Positions 15,730-22,972 of a DNA stretch of 35,483 bases are shown in pieces. Positions within the stretch are counted from its first letter, which is position 1. The number at the start of each line of letters is the position of its first letter. The notes beneath the pieces are model-generated. The model was given only the letters and a program-made list of their open reading frames with translations, made no database searches and was not told where the DNA came from. The DNA is from an uncultured Clostridium sp. GTDB taxonomy: Bacteria; Bacillota; Clostridia; TANB77; CAG-508. The position numbers were made by a program, and so were the translations under genes. Where the stretch lies: assembly GCA_900553405.1 (NCBI GenBank), contig USDF01000011.1, positions 1-35,483 on the forward strand, read 5' to 3'.

Positions 15730-16100
15730 AAAGATAAATAGAAATAGGTATATAAATATAATGATTTATAATTTGATATAGAAAAATACACAAAAATAAT
15801 AACTTTAAAAATCATGTGGTAGTTTTTAAAAATGCAGTAGTTATATAATACTACTATATATAAGTAAAAATGCTTTAAAATATAGGCTTTTCTTAAAATA
15901 CATAAATCAAATTAATAAATAAAATAAATAGCTATGTAGAGCTGAAGAATTAATGTTACAGAAAGTGACGAAAAAGTGACGGAAGTTATAATAAGTTATA
16001 AAAAATTAAGATAATTTATAATATGTATATCCGTTATGTAACCTTAATTTATAATACTTTAGAATAAACTATAAAAACATATAAAAAGTGCTTAAATGCA
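15730..16100. other. Non-coding right end of element 1
   Basis: No gene is visible. It holds a short hairpin (AGTAGT/ACTACT, 15836-15855), the right arm repeat (15962-15986) and AT-rich DNA running up to the tRNA-derived core at 16101. Confidence 0.6.
15962..15986. repeat. Arm-type repeat, right end of element 1
   Basis: AAAGTGACGAAAAAGTGACG (15962-15981) is identical to 6726-6745, and the following GAAGT differs by one base from the left copy. It lies about 120 bp inside the right core. Confidence 0.6.
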
Positions 16101-16146
16101 CTCATAACCCGAAGGTCGTAAGTTCGAGTCTTACCCCCGCAACCAC
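16101..16146 (+). repeat. tRNA-fMet 3' segment, copy 2 (attR of element 1, attL of element 2)
   Basis: Identical over 46 bp to the 3' part of the tRNA, but the 5' half is missing, so it is not a tRNA gene. It marks the junction of the two elements and was the 3' end supplied by element 2 before element 1 arrived. Confidence 0.9.
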
Positions 16147-16148
16147 GT

Positions 16149-16194
16149 CGCAGTTAGCTAAAAGGCTAGCTGTTTTTTTGTTCAAAAAAACAGC
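16149..16194 (+). terminator. Terminator carried by element 2 after the tRNA 3' end
   Basis: GTTAGC pairs with GCTAGC (one wobble) followed by TGTTTTTTTG. The T-run itself is the left arm of a perfect 12-bp inverted repeat (16169-16180 with 16183-16194). Comparable in position to the terminator after the intact tRNA at 6684. Confidence 0.6.
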
Positions 16195-16409
16195 CAAAGC
16201 CTTGGCGCTACTGCTCCTCTTCCGAAAGAAATATCGCTTCGCTAACAATTTCTTTCGGGTATTTTAGGTGTATCTTTGCAAGTTTTTTTCTCCAATTTTT
16301 GGTGTTTTTTACTCAAATGGGGAGATTTTGGGGAGAAATCGAACTTTTTATAACCTTCAAATACTATATATTTCAGTAAAAATCATCATTTTACTTTTTA
16401 TCATTTTTT
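16195..16409. other. Non-coding left end of element 2
   Basis: It contains a perfect 11-bp inverted repeat CCGAAAGAAAT/ATTTCTTTCGG (16221-16258) and the arm-like GGGGAGA repeats (16318-16336). It is somewhat richer in G+C than the surroundings. No credible gene. Confidence 0.55.
16318..16336. repeat. Arm-type repeat, left end of element 2
   Basis: GGGGAGA occurs at 16319-16325 and 16330-16336, an 11-bp period. The 14-mer TGGGGAGATTTTGG (16318-16331) recurs exactly at 31474-31487 at the other end of the element. Confidence 0.55.
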
Positions 16410-17603
16410 TCAATTTTTTGGTGCTAACAATAAATTTTGTAGCACATTTCCTGCAACTTTATTGTGTGATATTACAGGATGCACATAAAAGTTTAATGTA
16501 GTTGTAATTTGTGCATGTCCTAATCTTGCTGCTACAACCGCAATATCTATATTTTGAGATATTAAAAGCGTAGCATTTGTGTGTCTTAACCCGTGAAAGT
16601 TGATTACGGGAAAACCGATGTTTCCTACAAATTTTACAAACCATTTACTAATTGTATCTGGATGCATAGGTTTGCCATCAGCTTGTACAAATAATCTATT
16701 AGAATCGTGCCACAATTCTCCGTAAAGTGATTTTTGTTCTTCATACCATAACTTATACTCTTCAAGCAAAGAAATTACAAATGTGGGTATTGCTACCTCT
16801 CTAACAGAGCTTTCTGTTTTAGGGTCTTTAGTAAATACTCCTTTTTCTGCTAGATATTGACTAGCCTTATTAATACTAATGATTCCATTTCTAAAATCAA
16901 TATCATCCCATTCTAATCCCATAAGTTCGCCAAGTCTCACTCCAGTAAATATTGTTATGATAATAGCTACCTTGTATTTAATATTATCTGCATTTAGTTG
17001 TTCCAAATGCTCTAATAAAAATTTACATTGCTCATCATCATAATATCTTCTTTTAGGTTTATGAACTCGTGGTGGCTGAACTCTTTCTGCTGGATTATTT
17101 ACAATTAGTTGCCAGTATACAGCTTTGTGTAGCATTGCACGAAGAAGTCTGTGGTGTTCTAAAATAGTTTTTCTAGATAATGGCTTTTTAAGCCTTTCGC
17201 CTCTGTTATTTTTAAGCCTTCTAATCTGTGTATCACTTTCAAGCATATCATAGAATTTCATAATGTCTGTTGGTCTAATCTTATCTAGTTTAAACTTACC
17301 AAAGTATGGTAGAATTCTAGTTTTTAATATAGCTAAGTATCTTGCATAAGTTGTTGGAGCAAGTTCTTTAGAGCCATAATCTCGTTTCCATATTTCTGTA
17401 AATTCTTCAAATGTAATAGAGTTACCCTCAATAACATTTCCTTTCTCAACCTCTGCAACAAACTTAGCAAGTTCAACTTTTGCTTCTTTCTTAGTACAAT
17501 GAACAGTTTTTGTATGTCTTGCAGGACTACCATCTAGGTTTCTACCACAAAAGTAGACTAACCTATATGTGTTGTCACCTCTTTTTTCTATACTCCCTGC
17601 CAT
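16410..17603 (-). CDS. int: Tyrosine recombinase / integrase of element 2
   Basis: Tn916/phage-type integrase of 397 aa with an N-terminal arm-binding region (to about 58), core-binding domain (62-175) and catalytic domain (185-397). Catalytic residues seen: R223 (GVRLGELMGL), H337 and R340 (HGLRHT), H363 (LGH) and nucleophile Y373 (NFYVHP). AAAGGAGG is just upstream of the ATG. It is related to but clearly different from the integrase of element 1, yet it apparently uses the same tRNA core. It lies near the left attachment site, reading toward it. Confidence 0.95.
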   Translation of the reverse strand: MAGSIEKRGDNTYRLVYFCGRNLDGSPARHTKTVHCTKKEAKVELAKFVAEVEKGNVIEGNSITFEEFTEIWKRDYGSKELAPTTYARYLAILKTRILPYFGKFKLDKIRPTDIMKFYDMLESDTQIRRLKNNRGERLKKPLSRKTILEHHRLLRAMLHKAVYWQLIVNNPAERVQPPRVHKPKRRYYDDEQCKFLLEHLEQLNADNIKYKVAIIITIFTGVRLGELMGLEWDDIDFRNGIISINKASQYLAEKGVFTKDPKTESSVREVAIPTFVISLLEEYKLWYEEQKSLYGELWHDSNRLFVQADGKPMHPDTISKWFVKFVGNIGFPVINFHGLRHTNATLLISQNIDIAVVAARLGHAQITTTLNFYVHPVISHNKVAGNVLQNLLLAPKN

Positions 17604-17809
17604 AAAATCCTCCTTTCCGTGTGGGAGAGAGTATTTTTGTAATCTACAATGAAATTACAAGTTAAAGATTGTATATATTAATTATACAAAGTTAAAAAAC
17701 AAAAGTCTAACCGACAATTGATATTTTGGAAAAGTTTTTAAGAAGTGTATGGTAAAAGTAATAAGCTTTTTATTATTTATTGAAAATACTGGTGTTTAAT
17801 AAGTTTCTG

Positions 17810-17818
17810 TGATATAAT
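17810..17818 (+). promoter_or_regulatory. Extended -10 promoter of the PD-(D/E)XK gene
   Basis: TGaTATAAT at 17810-17818, 28 bp before the ATG at 17846, with no strong -35. The rest of 17604-17809 shows no gene. Confidence 0.55.
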
Positions 17819-17845
17819 TTGTAAAAAAATGGGAGAGATGGGCTT

Positions 17846-19315
17846 ATGAAAATATATTTTACAGATTTTTTCAATATTAGTAAAACAGTGATAGAAGAAT
17901 ATGGAGCTTTTAATATTTCATTACGTAATGATTTACCTTTATTCGTTGATCCATTTTTATTATTTTATAGTAAAAAAGAAGAATATAAAGCATTACATGA
18001 TGGGATAATAAAATACTTAGTATTTTTAAAAGAAAAATCAAAATTGGATTTAAGCTCTGCAGAAATAAAATCATGGTATATGTTTCCAGAACAAAAACAA
18101 AATTGGTTAGGATATAGTAGTAAAAGTAATGCGGGAAGTGGATTAGGAAAAGATTTTGCCCAAAATATAAGATATGTATTCAAACAAAAATTTAATGATT
18201 TCGGACAAGAAAAACTATCTAAAGGAACTCACCTTGAGAAACTATGCTTAATAAATGAAGGTGTTGGTAAAGACAATATAAGTGACTTTACAGTTAATTT
18301 AATACAAAACTATCTTCTAGAATATACAGAAAAATTTGCTAAATTATATTTGAAAAGTGAACAATGTGATTACTTTTGGATTCAAAAAGATAAATTTAAT
18401 TATGAATCAGAAATATGGGAAAGAAAACAATATTATTTGCCTAAATATAATGGAGATTATGTAATATTAACACCGAAAGATATATTGACGAGAGAGACAT
18501 CTTGGATAAATAAAGAAGATTTATATAGTAGGTTTGAACACATACCATATTCTATAGAAAATGAAGTACTTAGAATGCAAATTAATCAACATTTTAATAG
18601 TCAATTAGCAAATTATGAAGATAAAAAGCCAACAAAAGAGGAAAAAAACAAAGCTATTATGAATACAATAAAAGAATATCCAGAAATATTAGATTATTAT
18701 ATAAAAGAAAAAGAAAATGATGGCGAAAAAGCTATTGATATTAGCGAAAAGAGAGTTAGCGATACTGAAGAAATACTAATAAGTAATATACAGAAGTTAA
18801 TACAATGTTTAAGACAGACAAAATTTTATATAGAAGAAGATGAGAATGCATACATAGAATCAAGAAAAAGAGTTGAATACTTAAAAAATGCAATAGAAAA
18901 TCAAGATTGTTATAAATTATTTTATAATGGCGATGAACCTATAAAGAAAGAAGAAGATTTGCAGCTTATGTTTCGTTTAACTTGTTATGGATGTGAATAT
19001 GATGTTAATAGAGAGGTAAATAATGGCAGAGGTCCTGTAGATTATAAAATATCTAAGGGTGCAATTGATACTTCTTTAATAGAATTTAAATTAGCTAAAA
19101 GTAGTAAACTGAAACAAAATCTTGAAAAGCAATTAGAGGTTTATCAAAAAGCTAATGGTACTCAAAATGGTTTAAAAGTGGTATTGTTTTTCTCTGAAAA
19201 AGAAGAACAAAGGGTAAAAAAAATTTTAAAAGAGTTAAAATTAGAAAATAGTAAAGATATATATTTAATAGATGCAAGAAAAGACAATAAACTTTCTGCT
19301 TCTAATGAAAAATAA
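17846..19315 (+). CDS. Predicted PD-(D/E)XK nuclease-like protein, unnamed family
   Basis: 489 residues. The N-terminal part (TDFFNISKTVIEEYGAFNIS, then NDLPLFVDPFLLF) looks like a widespread uncharacterised family; I know no name for it. A helical middle (260-360) leads to a C-terminal region with the restriction-endonuclease pattern: GRGPVDYK (D399), then LIEFKLA (E413, K415), then a helix and a KVVLFFS strand. These fit the D...ExK active site of the PD-(D/E)XK fold. GGGAGAGATGGG lies upstream of the ATG. It is expressed alone, just inside element 2 beside the integrase and ahead of Fic, restriction and Hachiman genes, so a one-gene defence role is plausible. Confidence 0.78.
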   Translation: MKIYFTDFFNISKTVIEEYGAFNISLRNDLPLFVDPFLLFYSKKEEYKALHDGIIKYLVFLKEKSKLDLSSAEIKSWYMFPEQKQNWLGYSSKSNAGSGLGKDFAQNIRYVFKQKFNDFGQEKLSKGTHLEKLCLINEGVGKDNISDFTVNLIQNYLLEYTEKFAKLYLKSEQCDYFWIQKDKFNYESEIWERKQYYLPKYNGDYVILTPKDILTRETSWINKEDLYSRFEHIPYSIENEVLRMQINQHFNSQLANYEDKKPTKEEKNKAIMNTIKEYPEILDYYIKEKENDGEKAIDISEKRVSDTEEILISNIQKLIQCLRQTKFYIEEDENAYIESRKRVEYLKNAIENQDCYKLFYNGDEPIKKEEDLQLMFRLTCYGCEYDVNREVNNGRGPVDYKISKGAIDTSLIEFKLAKSSKLKQNLEKQLEVYQKANGTQNGLKVVLFFSEKEEQRVKKILKELKLENSKDIYLIDARKDNKLSASNEK

Positions 19316-19331
19316 GGTAGGATTTTTGTAC

Positions 19332-19410
19332 TGAACCAAAAAAATTGGACATTTTTTATTAGGTACTAAGCAACTTGGAAATGAACTCTGTATTGTACAG
19401 GGCTCATTCC
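19332..19410 (-). pseudogene. Remnant of an IS3-family (IS150-type) transposase 3' end with its terminal repeat
   Basis: Translated on the minus strand, 19410-19366 reads GMSPVQYRVHFQVA then a stop, the conserved C-terminus of IS3-family OrfB. Just beyond it lies TGTCCAATTTTTTTGGTTCA (19351-19332), shaped like the terminal inverted repeat of these elements. Upstream the frame is interrupted at once by a TAA, and nothing else of the insertion sequence remains. Confidence 0.75.
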
Positions 19411-19452
19411 TTAAATTTATTGTCAGTAATTTTATCTTTAATATATTTATTT

Positions 19453-19498
19453 TTAAAGTGCAATTTTTTATTCTTAAAGTGCAAAAATTGCACTTTAA
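19453..19498. repeat. Three TTAAAGTGCAA sites upstream of the Fic gene
   Basis: TTAAAGTGCAA stands at 19453-19463 and again 21 bp later (two helical turns) at 19474-19484, and its inverted copy TTGCACTTTAA follows at 19488-19498 after AAA. The pair 19474-19498 is a perfect palindrome. It sits 83 bp upstream of the Fic promoter. A likely operator, perhaps for the HTH of the Fic protein. Confidence 0.5.
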
Positions 19499-19577
19499 AC
19501 GTATAAGTATTTATAACATCTTATTTGGAAATAATGATGCAAAAAACGAATAATCACTTTCTTTTTTGGAAACAATA

Positions 19578-19586
19578 TGATATAAT
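19578..19586 (+). promoter_or_regulatory. Extended -10 promoter of the HTH-Fic gene
   Basis: TGaTATAAT at 19578-19586, with no clear -35. AAGGAGAG follows and the ATG is at 19617. Confidence 0.55.
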
Positions 19587-19616
19587 ATTAATATAAGAAA
19601 AAGGAGAGATTTTATT

Positions 19617-20546
19617 ATGTTAGGAGAAAAGATAAAAGCATATAGAGAAAGTAAAAAAATGACTCAAAAGGATATAGCAGAAATTCTTGAAGTAGAGCCA
19701 GGAACAATATCAAAATATGAATCTGGAATGATAGAGCCGAATATAGAATCAATAAAGCGATTAGCAGAAACATTTGGAATAACAATTGATGAGTTATTAA
19801 AAAATGAAGATGAGAAATTTGATATTTCCAAAATAGATATATTGGAATGCTTAAAAGAGCAAAAAGAAATGGGACTAAAAGGAAACTTATATCATAATAC
19901 ACAAGTTATATTTGCCTACAACACAAATCATATTGAAGGAAGTAAATTAACTGAAGATCAAACAAGATATATTTTTGAAACTAATACTATTTTATTTGAA
20001 GGTCAAACAGTAGCAAGTGTAGATGATATATTAGAAACAGCAAATCATTTTAAGTTAGTTGATTATATGTTAGAAGTAGCAGATAAAAAATTATCTGAAG
20101 AAATGATAAAAAAATTCCATAAAATTTTAAAAGAAGCAACATCAGATAGTAGAAAAGAATGGTTTAATGTTGGAGAATATAAAAAATTAGCTAATGAAGC
20201 TGGAAATATGCAAACTTCTCTTCCTAAAAATGTAGCAAAAGATATGGCTAAATTGATGGAATGGTATAATTCCTTAGAGAAAATAACTATAAAAGAAATA
20301 ATAGAATTTCATTTTAGATTTGAAAAAATACATCCATTTCAAGATGGGAATGGAAGAGTAGGAAGAATAATAGCTTTTAAAGAATGTTTAAAAAATAATA
20401 TAGTACCATTTATTATTTTAGATAAAGATAAATTATTTTATTACAGAGGGTTAAAAGAATATAAAAATGAAAAAGGATTTTTAATTGACACTTGTTTAAA
20501 TGCACAAGATCAATATACAAATATGATAGAGTATTATTTAAAATAA
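19617..20546 (+). CDS. HTH-Fic fusion protein (predicted AMP-transferase, class II)
   Basis: Fic enzymes move AMP (or another nucleotide part) from NTP to target proteins. Domains: an XRE helix-turn-helix at residues 3-62 (IKAYRESKKMTQKDIAEIL...), a linker, a Fic N-terminal region with the inhibitory motif TNHIEG (103-108, pattern S/T-x3-E-G), and the Fic core with the complete active site HPFQDGNGRVGR (239-250), including the catalytic His. The inhibitory helix precedes the Fic motif in the same chain, which is class II, so the enzyme should be self-restrained. The HTH suggests that it regulates its own promoter, perhaps through the TTAAAGTGCAA sites. Its role in defence or as a toxin is inference from context. 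Confidence 0.92.
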   Translation: MLGEKIKAYRESKKMTQKDIAEILEVEPGTISKYESGMIEPNIESIKRLAETFGITIDELLKNEDEKFDISKIDILECLKEQKEMGLKGNLYHNTQVIFAYNTNHIEGSKLTEDQTRYIFETNTILFEGQTVASVDDILETANHFKLVDYMLEVADKKLSEEMIKKFHKILKEATSDSRKEWFNVGEYKKLANEAGNMQTSLPKNVAKDMAKLMEWYNSLEKITIKEIIEFHFRFEKIHPFQDGNGRVGRIIAFKECLKNNIVPFIILDKDKLFYYRGLKEYKNEKGFLIDTCLNAQDQYTNMIEYYLK

Positions 20547-20574
20547 AAGTCATAAGGAAGTAAACTTCAAAAAT

Positions 20575-21555
20575 TTACTTCCTTATTTTTGTATTATCAA
20601 TCCATCTTTCAAATTCTTCATCTGTAATAATTCCATTAATATAATTTTGTTTAACTTTTTTACCTTCTTTTTTATAATAGTCATACATTTTATTAGATTT
20701 AGAATCTGGATTTGTTGTTGATGCTTGTTTGGCTAAAGATTGATACCTTCTTCTATATTTTTTTAATAATCTATCTTTTTCTAATTTTTTAAAGTACTCT
20801 TTATTATTACCAATTTCCCTACAAGTTTTATTTTCATCAAATAAAAAATCACAATATTTAGTATTGTGATTAGTATCTGGTATAAAATAATTTTCGCAAT
20901 TCGCACATTGTATTATTTGCATATTTTTATTGGCAAGTAAAAGATTTTGAAAACTTATATATATAAGTTCATGAAATTCTGTAGAAATATATGAATATTT
21001 AATGTCTTTATAATTATATAGTTCCTTAAATTTGGCTATTGAATAATTAATTTTTAAATTTAAAATAGTAGGAGATAGACAATTCAAACAACTATTATAG
21101 GACTCACAAATTTTGTTATTCCAATTAGAATATGATTCAAAGTATTTGTGATTTGCAATAGCTATATAAATATTCTGATACTTTATAAACTCATCTTTGT
21201 ACAATCGATACATTTTATTTAAATTTAAATTAATTTCTTTGTTAGATAAAATAATATTAAAATTCTCATCATACATAAGAGAATTAATAAGCGTATGTGG
21301 ATTCATTTTAAAAAATAAATGTATAAAAAGATATTCTAATGTAAACTTTTTAAATTTATTAAAATCATTAAAATTTGTATTTAAAAATGCCAATAAAAAA
21401 GTTCCTATATTACTAGAAACTAATTCTTGCTTTTTTAATATATAATATTCTTTTTCCTTATCTTTTACGAGTTCACCTTTGTATTCTAAAAAAACATATT
21501 TAATAAAGTATTCAAATTTTTCTTTAGTATCAAATGCAACTTCTAGTTCATCCAT
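20575..21555 (-). CDS. DUF6076-like zinc-ribbon protein of element 2
   Basis: 326 residues from ATG 21555; I prefer this to the in-frame TTG at 21570 because GGAGG lies between them. Helical N-terminal part with a second Cys group (CESYNSCLNC), then the zinc-ribbon cluster CANC, YCD, TCRE, and a basic C-terminal helix (LLKKYRRRYQSLAK). The layout of Cys residues and tail mirrors the protein at 10121-11182 of element 1, though overall similarity looks low. Like that one it is divergent from the excisionase gene. Function unknown; conserved linkage with int/xis modules suggests a regulator or recombination accessory factor. Confidence 0.83.
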   Translation of the reverse strand: MDELEVAFDTKEKFEYFIKYVFLEYKGELVKDKEKEYYILKKQELVSSNIGTFLLAFLNTNFNDFNKFKKFTLEYLFIHLFFKMNPHTLINSLMYDENFNIILSNKEINLNLNKMYRLYKDEFIKYQNIYIAIANHKYFESYSNWNNKICESYNSCLNCLSPTILNLKINYSIAKFKELYNYKDIKYSYISTEFHELIYISFQNLLLANKNMQIIQCANCENYFIPDTNHNTKYCDFLFDENKTCREIGNNKEYFKKLEKDRLLKKYRRRYQSLAKQASTTNPDSKSNKMYDYYKKEGKKVKQNYINGIITDEEFERWIDNTKIRK

Positions 21556-21862
21556 ACAAAACCTCCGCAAAGCAAAAACAGACGAGCTTTTGTGAGCAAG
21601 TCTGCTTAATTTTTTAACCTAAAATATTTTATTATATTTATTATACCATATATTTTGCAAATTTTGTTCTAACATTTTGTTTAAACAATTTGTTTAAACA
21701 AATATAAAACAATAAATACCGTACAAATTTATAAAGAACACTATAACATTAATTGTATAGTGTTTTAAACTCAATTGAACTTTTAAAATTATAATTAGTA
21801 ATTGTATTTCAACATCAAAATAGAAATAACTTAGAACAATTACTAGAAAGGCAGGTGATTGT
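21556..21862. promoter_or_regulatory. Divergent control region of element 2
   Basis: About 300 bp without a gene, rich in symmetric sites: twin TTGTTTAAACAA palindromes (21677-21701), an AACACTATA/TATAGTGTT hairpin (21737-21764), and TAGTAATTGT/ACAATTACTA inverted copies (21796-21805, 21836-21845). Its position between the DUF6076-like gene and xis matches the control region of element 1. Confidence 0.55.
21677..21701. repeat. Twin 12-bp palindromes
   Basis: TTGTTTAAACAA occurs at 21677-21688 and 21690-21701. Two adjacent identical palindromes in a regulatory region indicate a double operator for a dimeric repressor. Confidence 0.55.
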
Positions 21863-22066
21863 ATGGAACTTGAAAAAATAACTAGAACAACTCTAACAAT
21901 GAAAGAGACAGCAGAGTATTTAGGAGTATCATACTGGTTAGTTACACAACTAGTAAAGAGAAAACAAATACCATGTTCCAGAGTTGGAGGCAAAGTATTA
22001 TTTAGAAAAGAAGCACTAGATAGTTACTTAAAACAAAAAGAAGAAGCTTCTACAAAATCTGAGTAA
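21863..22066 (+). CDS. xis: Excisionase-like DNA-binding protein of element 2
   Basis: 67 residues of the excisionase/MerR-type family: LTMKETAEYLGVSYWLVTQLVKRKQIPCSRVGGKVLFRKEALDSYL gives the helix-turn-helix and wing (GGKVLFRKEAL). AAAGGCAGGTGATT precedes the ATG. It leads the plus-strand early operon, followed by a 22-aa open frame and the RepA_N gene, and probably promotes excision together with the integrase at 16410. Confidence 0.9.
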   Translation: MELEKITRTTLTMKETAEYLGVSYWLVTQLVKRKQIPCSRVGGKVLFRKEALDSYLKQKEEASTKSE

Positions 22067-22079
22067 AGGAGGAGTAAAA

Positions 22080-22148
22080 ATGGTTAAGATAGCTATTTCA
22101 AAAATAAATAAAATGTGTGGGAGAGATAGAAATAGCAAACAACCATAA
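22080..22148 (+). CDS. 22-residue leader-type open frame before the RepA_N gene
   Basis: AAAGGAGGAG sits at ideal distance before ATG 22080, the best ribosome binding site of the operon, yet the frame (MVKIAISKINKMCGRDRNSK...) ends after 22 codons. Its stop codon abuts a perfect 11-bp hairpin (22148-22181), after which the rep start codon comes with no visible ribosome binding site. This looks like a leader peptide that controls rep by coupling or attenuation; it could instead be a remnant of a longer gene. Confidence 0.45.
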   Translation: MVKIAISKINKMCGRDRNSKQP

Positions 22149-22181
22149 AGTGGATAGCTAAAAATAGATGGCTATCCACTT
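22148..22181 (+). promoter_or_regulatory. Leader hairpin ahead of the RepA_N gene
   Basis: AAGTGGATAGC (22148-22158) and GCTATCCACTT (22171-22181) pair perfectly. No T-run follows on the plus strand, so a translational or pausing role is more likely than termination. Confidence 0.5.
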
Positions 22182-22195
22182 AAAAAATATTAGAT

Positions 22196-22972
22196 ATGAT
22201 GAGATTTTTTAAATTATATAAATTTCTTTTTGAAGATGAAAAATATAAAAATATAAGTACAAATTCTAAAGTAGCATTTTGTATCTATAGTGATTTAATA
22301 GCACAAAACAAGAATGTAAAAAGAGACAATGAAGGCAAAGTGTATATACAAAATCCAAGAGAATATTTAATGAAAACTTTAAATGTTTCCAGAAATACAG
22401 TTACTAAAATTCATAAGGAATTAAAATCAGTAGACTTAATTATAGATAAATGGGAAGATATAGGAAAGCCAAATATTCTGTATCTCGAAAATTGTGAAAC
22501 TCCGAAACAACAAGTAATTCACAAAACTTGTGCAACACCTAAAGCGGAAGAAAAGAAGATAGAAGTTGTGGAAGAAACTAAAAAAGTAGAGGAACAAAAA
22601 ACTAAGATAGAAGAAGTGTATGTAGAAGAATTTACTATGCAAGATATTGAAGATGCAAATAGATTTTTAAATACAATAGGAGATAAAAGAATAAATAAAG
22701 AATTCAATAAATTAATAAAGAATGTTAGAATTAATGTGTTTAATTCGATAGAGCAAGAAATGTTAAAAATAGGGTTAAGGATTTTAACTATTGTATATAA
22801 AGATGATGAAAGATATAAATTGATAATTAACTTAAATACTGCCTTATTAAAAAAAGCTATTAATAGATGCAAAAGGAAAAAGAGAGGTGGCAGAAATATT
22901 GGTTATATACTAGCAGAATGTATCTTAAATGTAGTTTACAGTTCTGTGACTGAAAGTGATTGGGATATCTAA
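22196..22972 (+). CDS. RepA_N-type replication initiator protein
   Basis: 258 residues (or 257 from the second ATG). Residues 3-100 match the replication initiator A N-terminal domain: FFKLYKFLFEDEKYKNISTNSKVAFCIYSDLI, a winged-helix region with SRNTVTKIHKELKSVDLI, and GKPNILYLEN. A charged, Lys/Glu-rich linker (118-145) leads to a C-terminal helical domain. RepA_N proteins start replication of low-GC Gram-positive plasmids and of some integrated elements, usually at an origin in or near the gene. Here it would let the excised element replicate. No good ribosome binding site precedes the start, and a leader frame and hairpin lie directly upstream. Confidence 0.87.
   Translation: MMRFFKLYKFLFEDEKYKNISTNSKVAFCIYSDLIAQNKNVKRDNEGKVYIQNPREYLMKTLNVSRNTVTKIHKELKSVDLIIDKWEDIGKPNILYLENCETPKQQVIHKTCATPKAEEKKIEVVEETKKVEEQKTKIEEVYVEEFTMQDIEDANRFLNTIGDKRINKEFNKLIKNVRINVFNSIEQEMLKIGLRILTIVYKDDERYKLIINLNTALLKKAINRCKRKKRGGRNIGYILAECILNVVYSSVTESDWDI

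Noticed and set aside
16101..16146. Second tRNA-fMet gene
   Set aside because: The 5' half (acceptor, D-arm and most of the anticodon stem) is missing; it is an attachment-site fragment.
16268..16501. Open frame of 77 codons on the plus strand near the left end of element 2
   Set aside because: It has no ribosome binding site, has a composition typical of AT-rich non-coding DNA, and overlaps the integrase end and the arm repeats.
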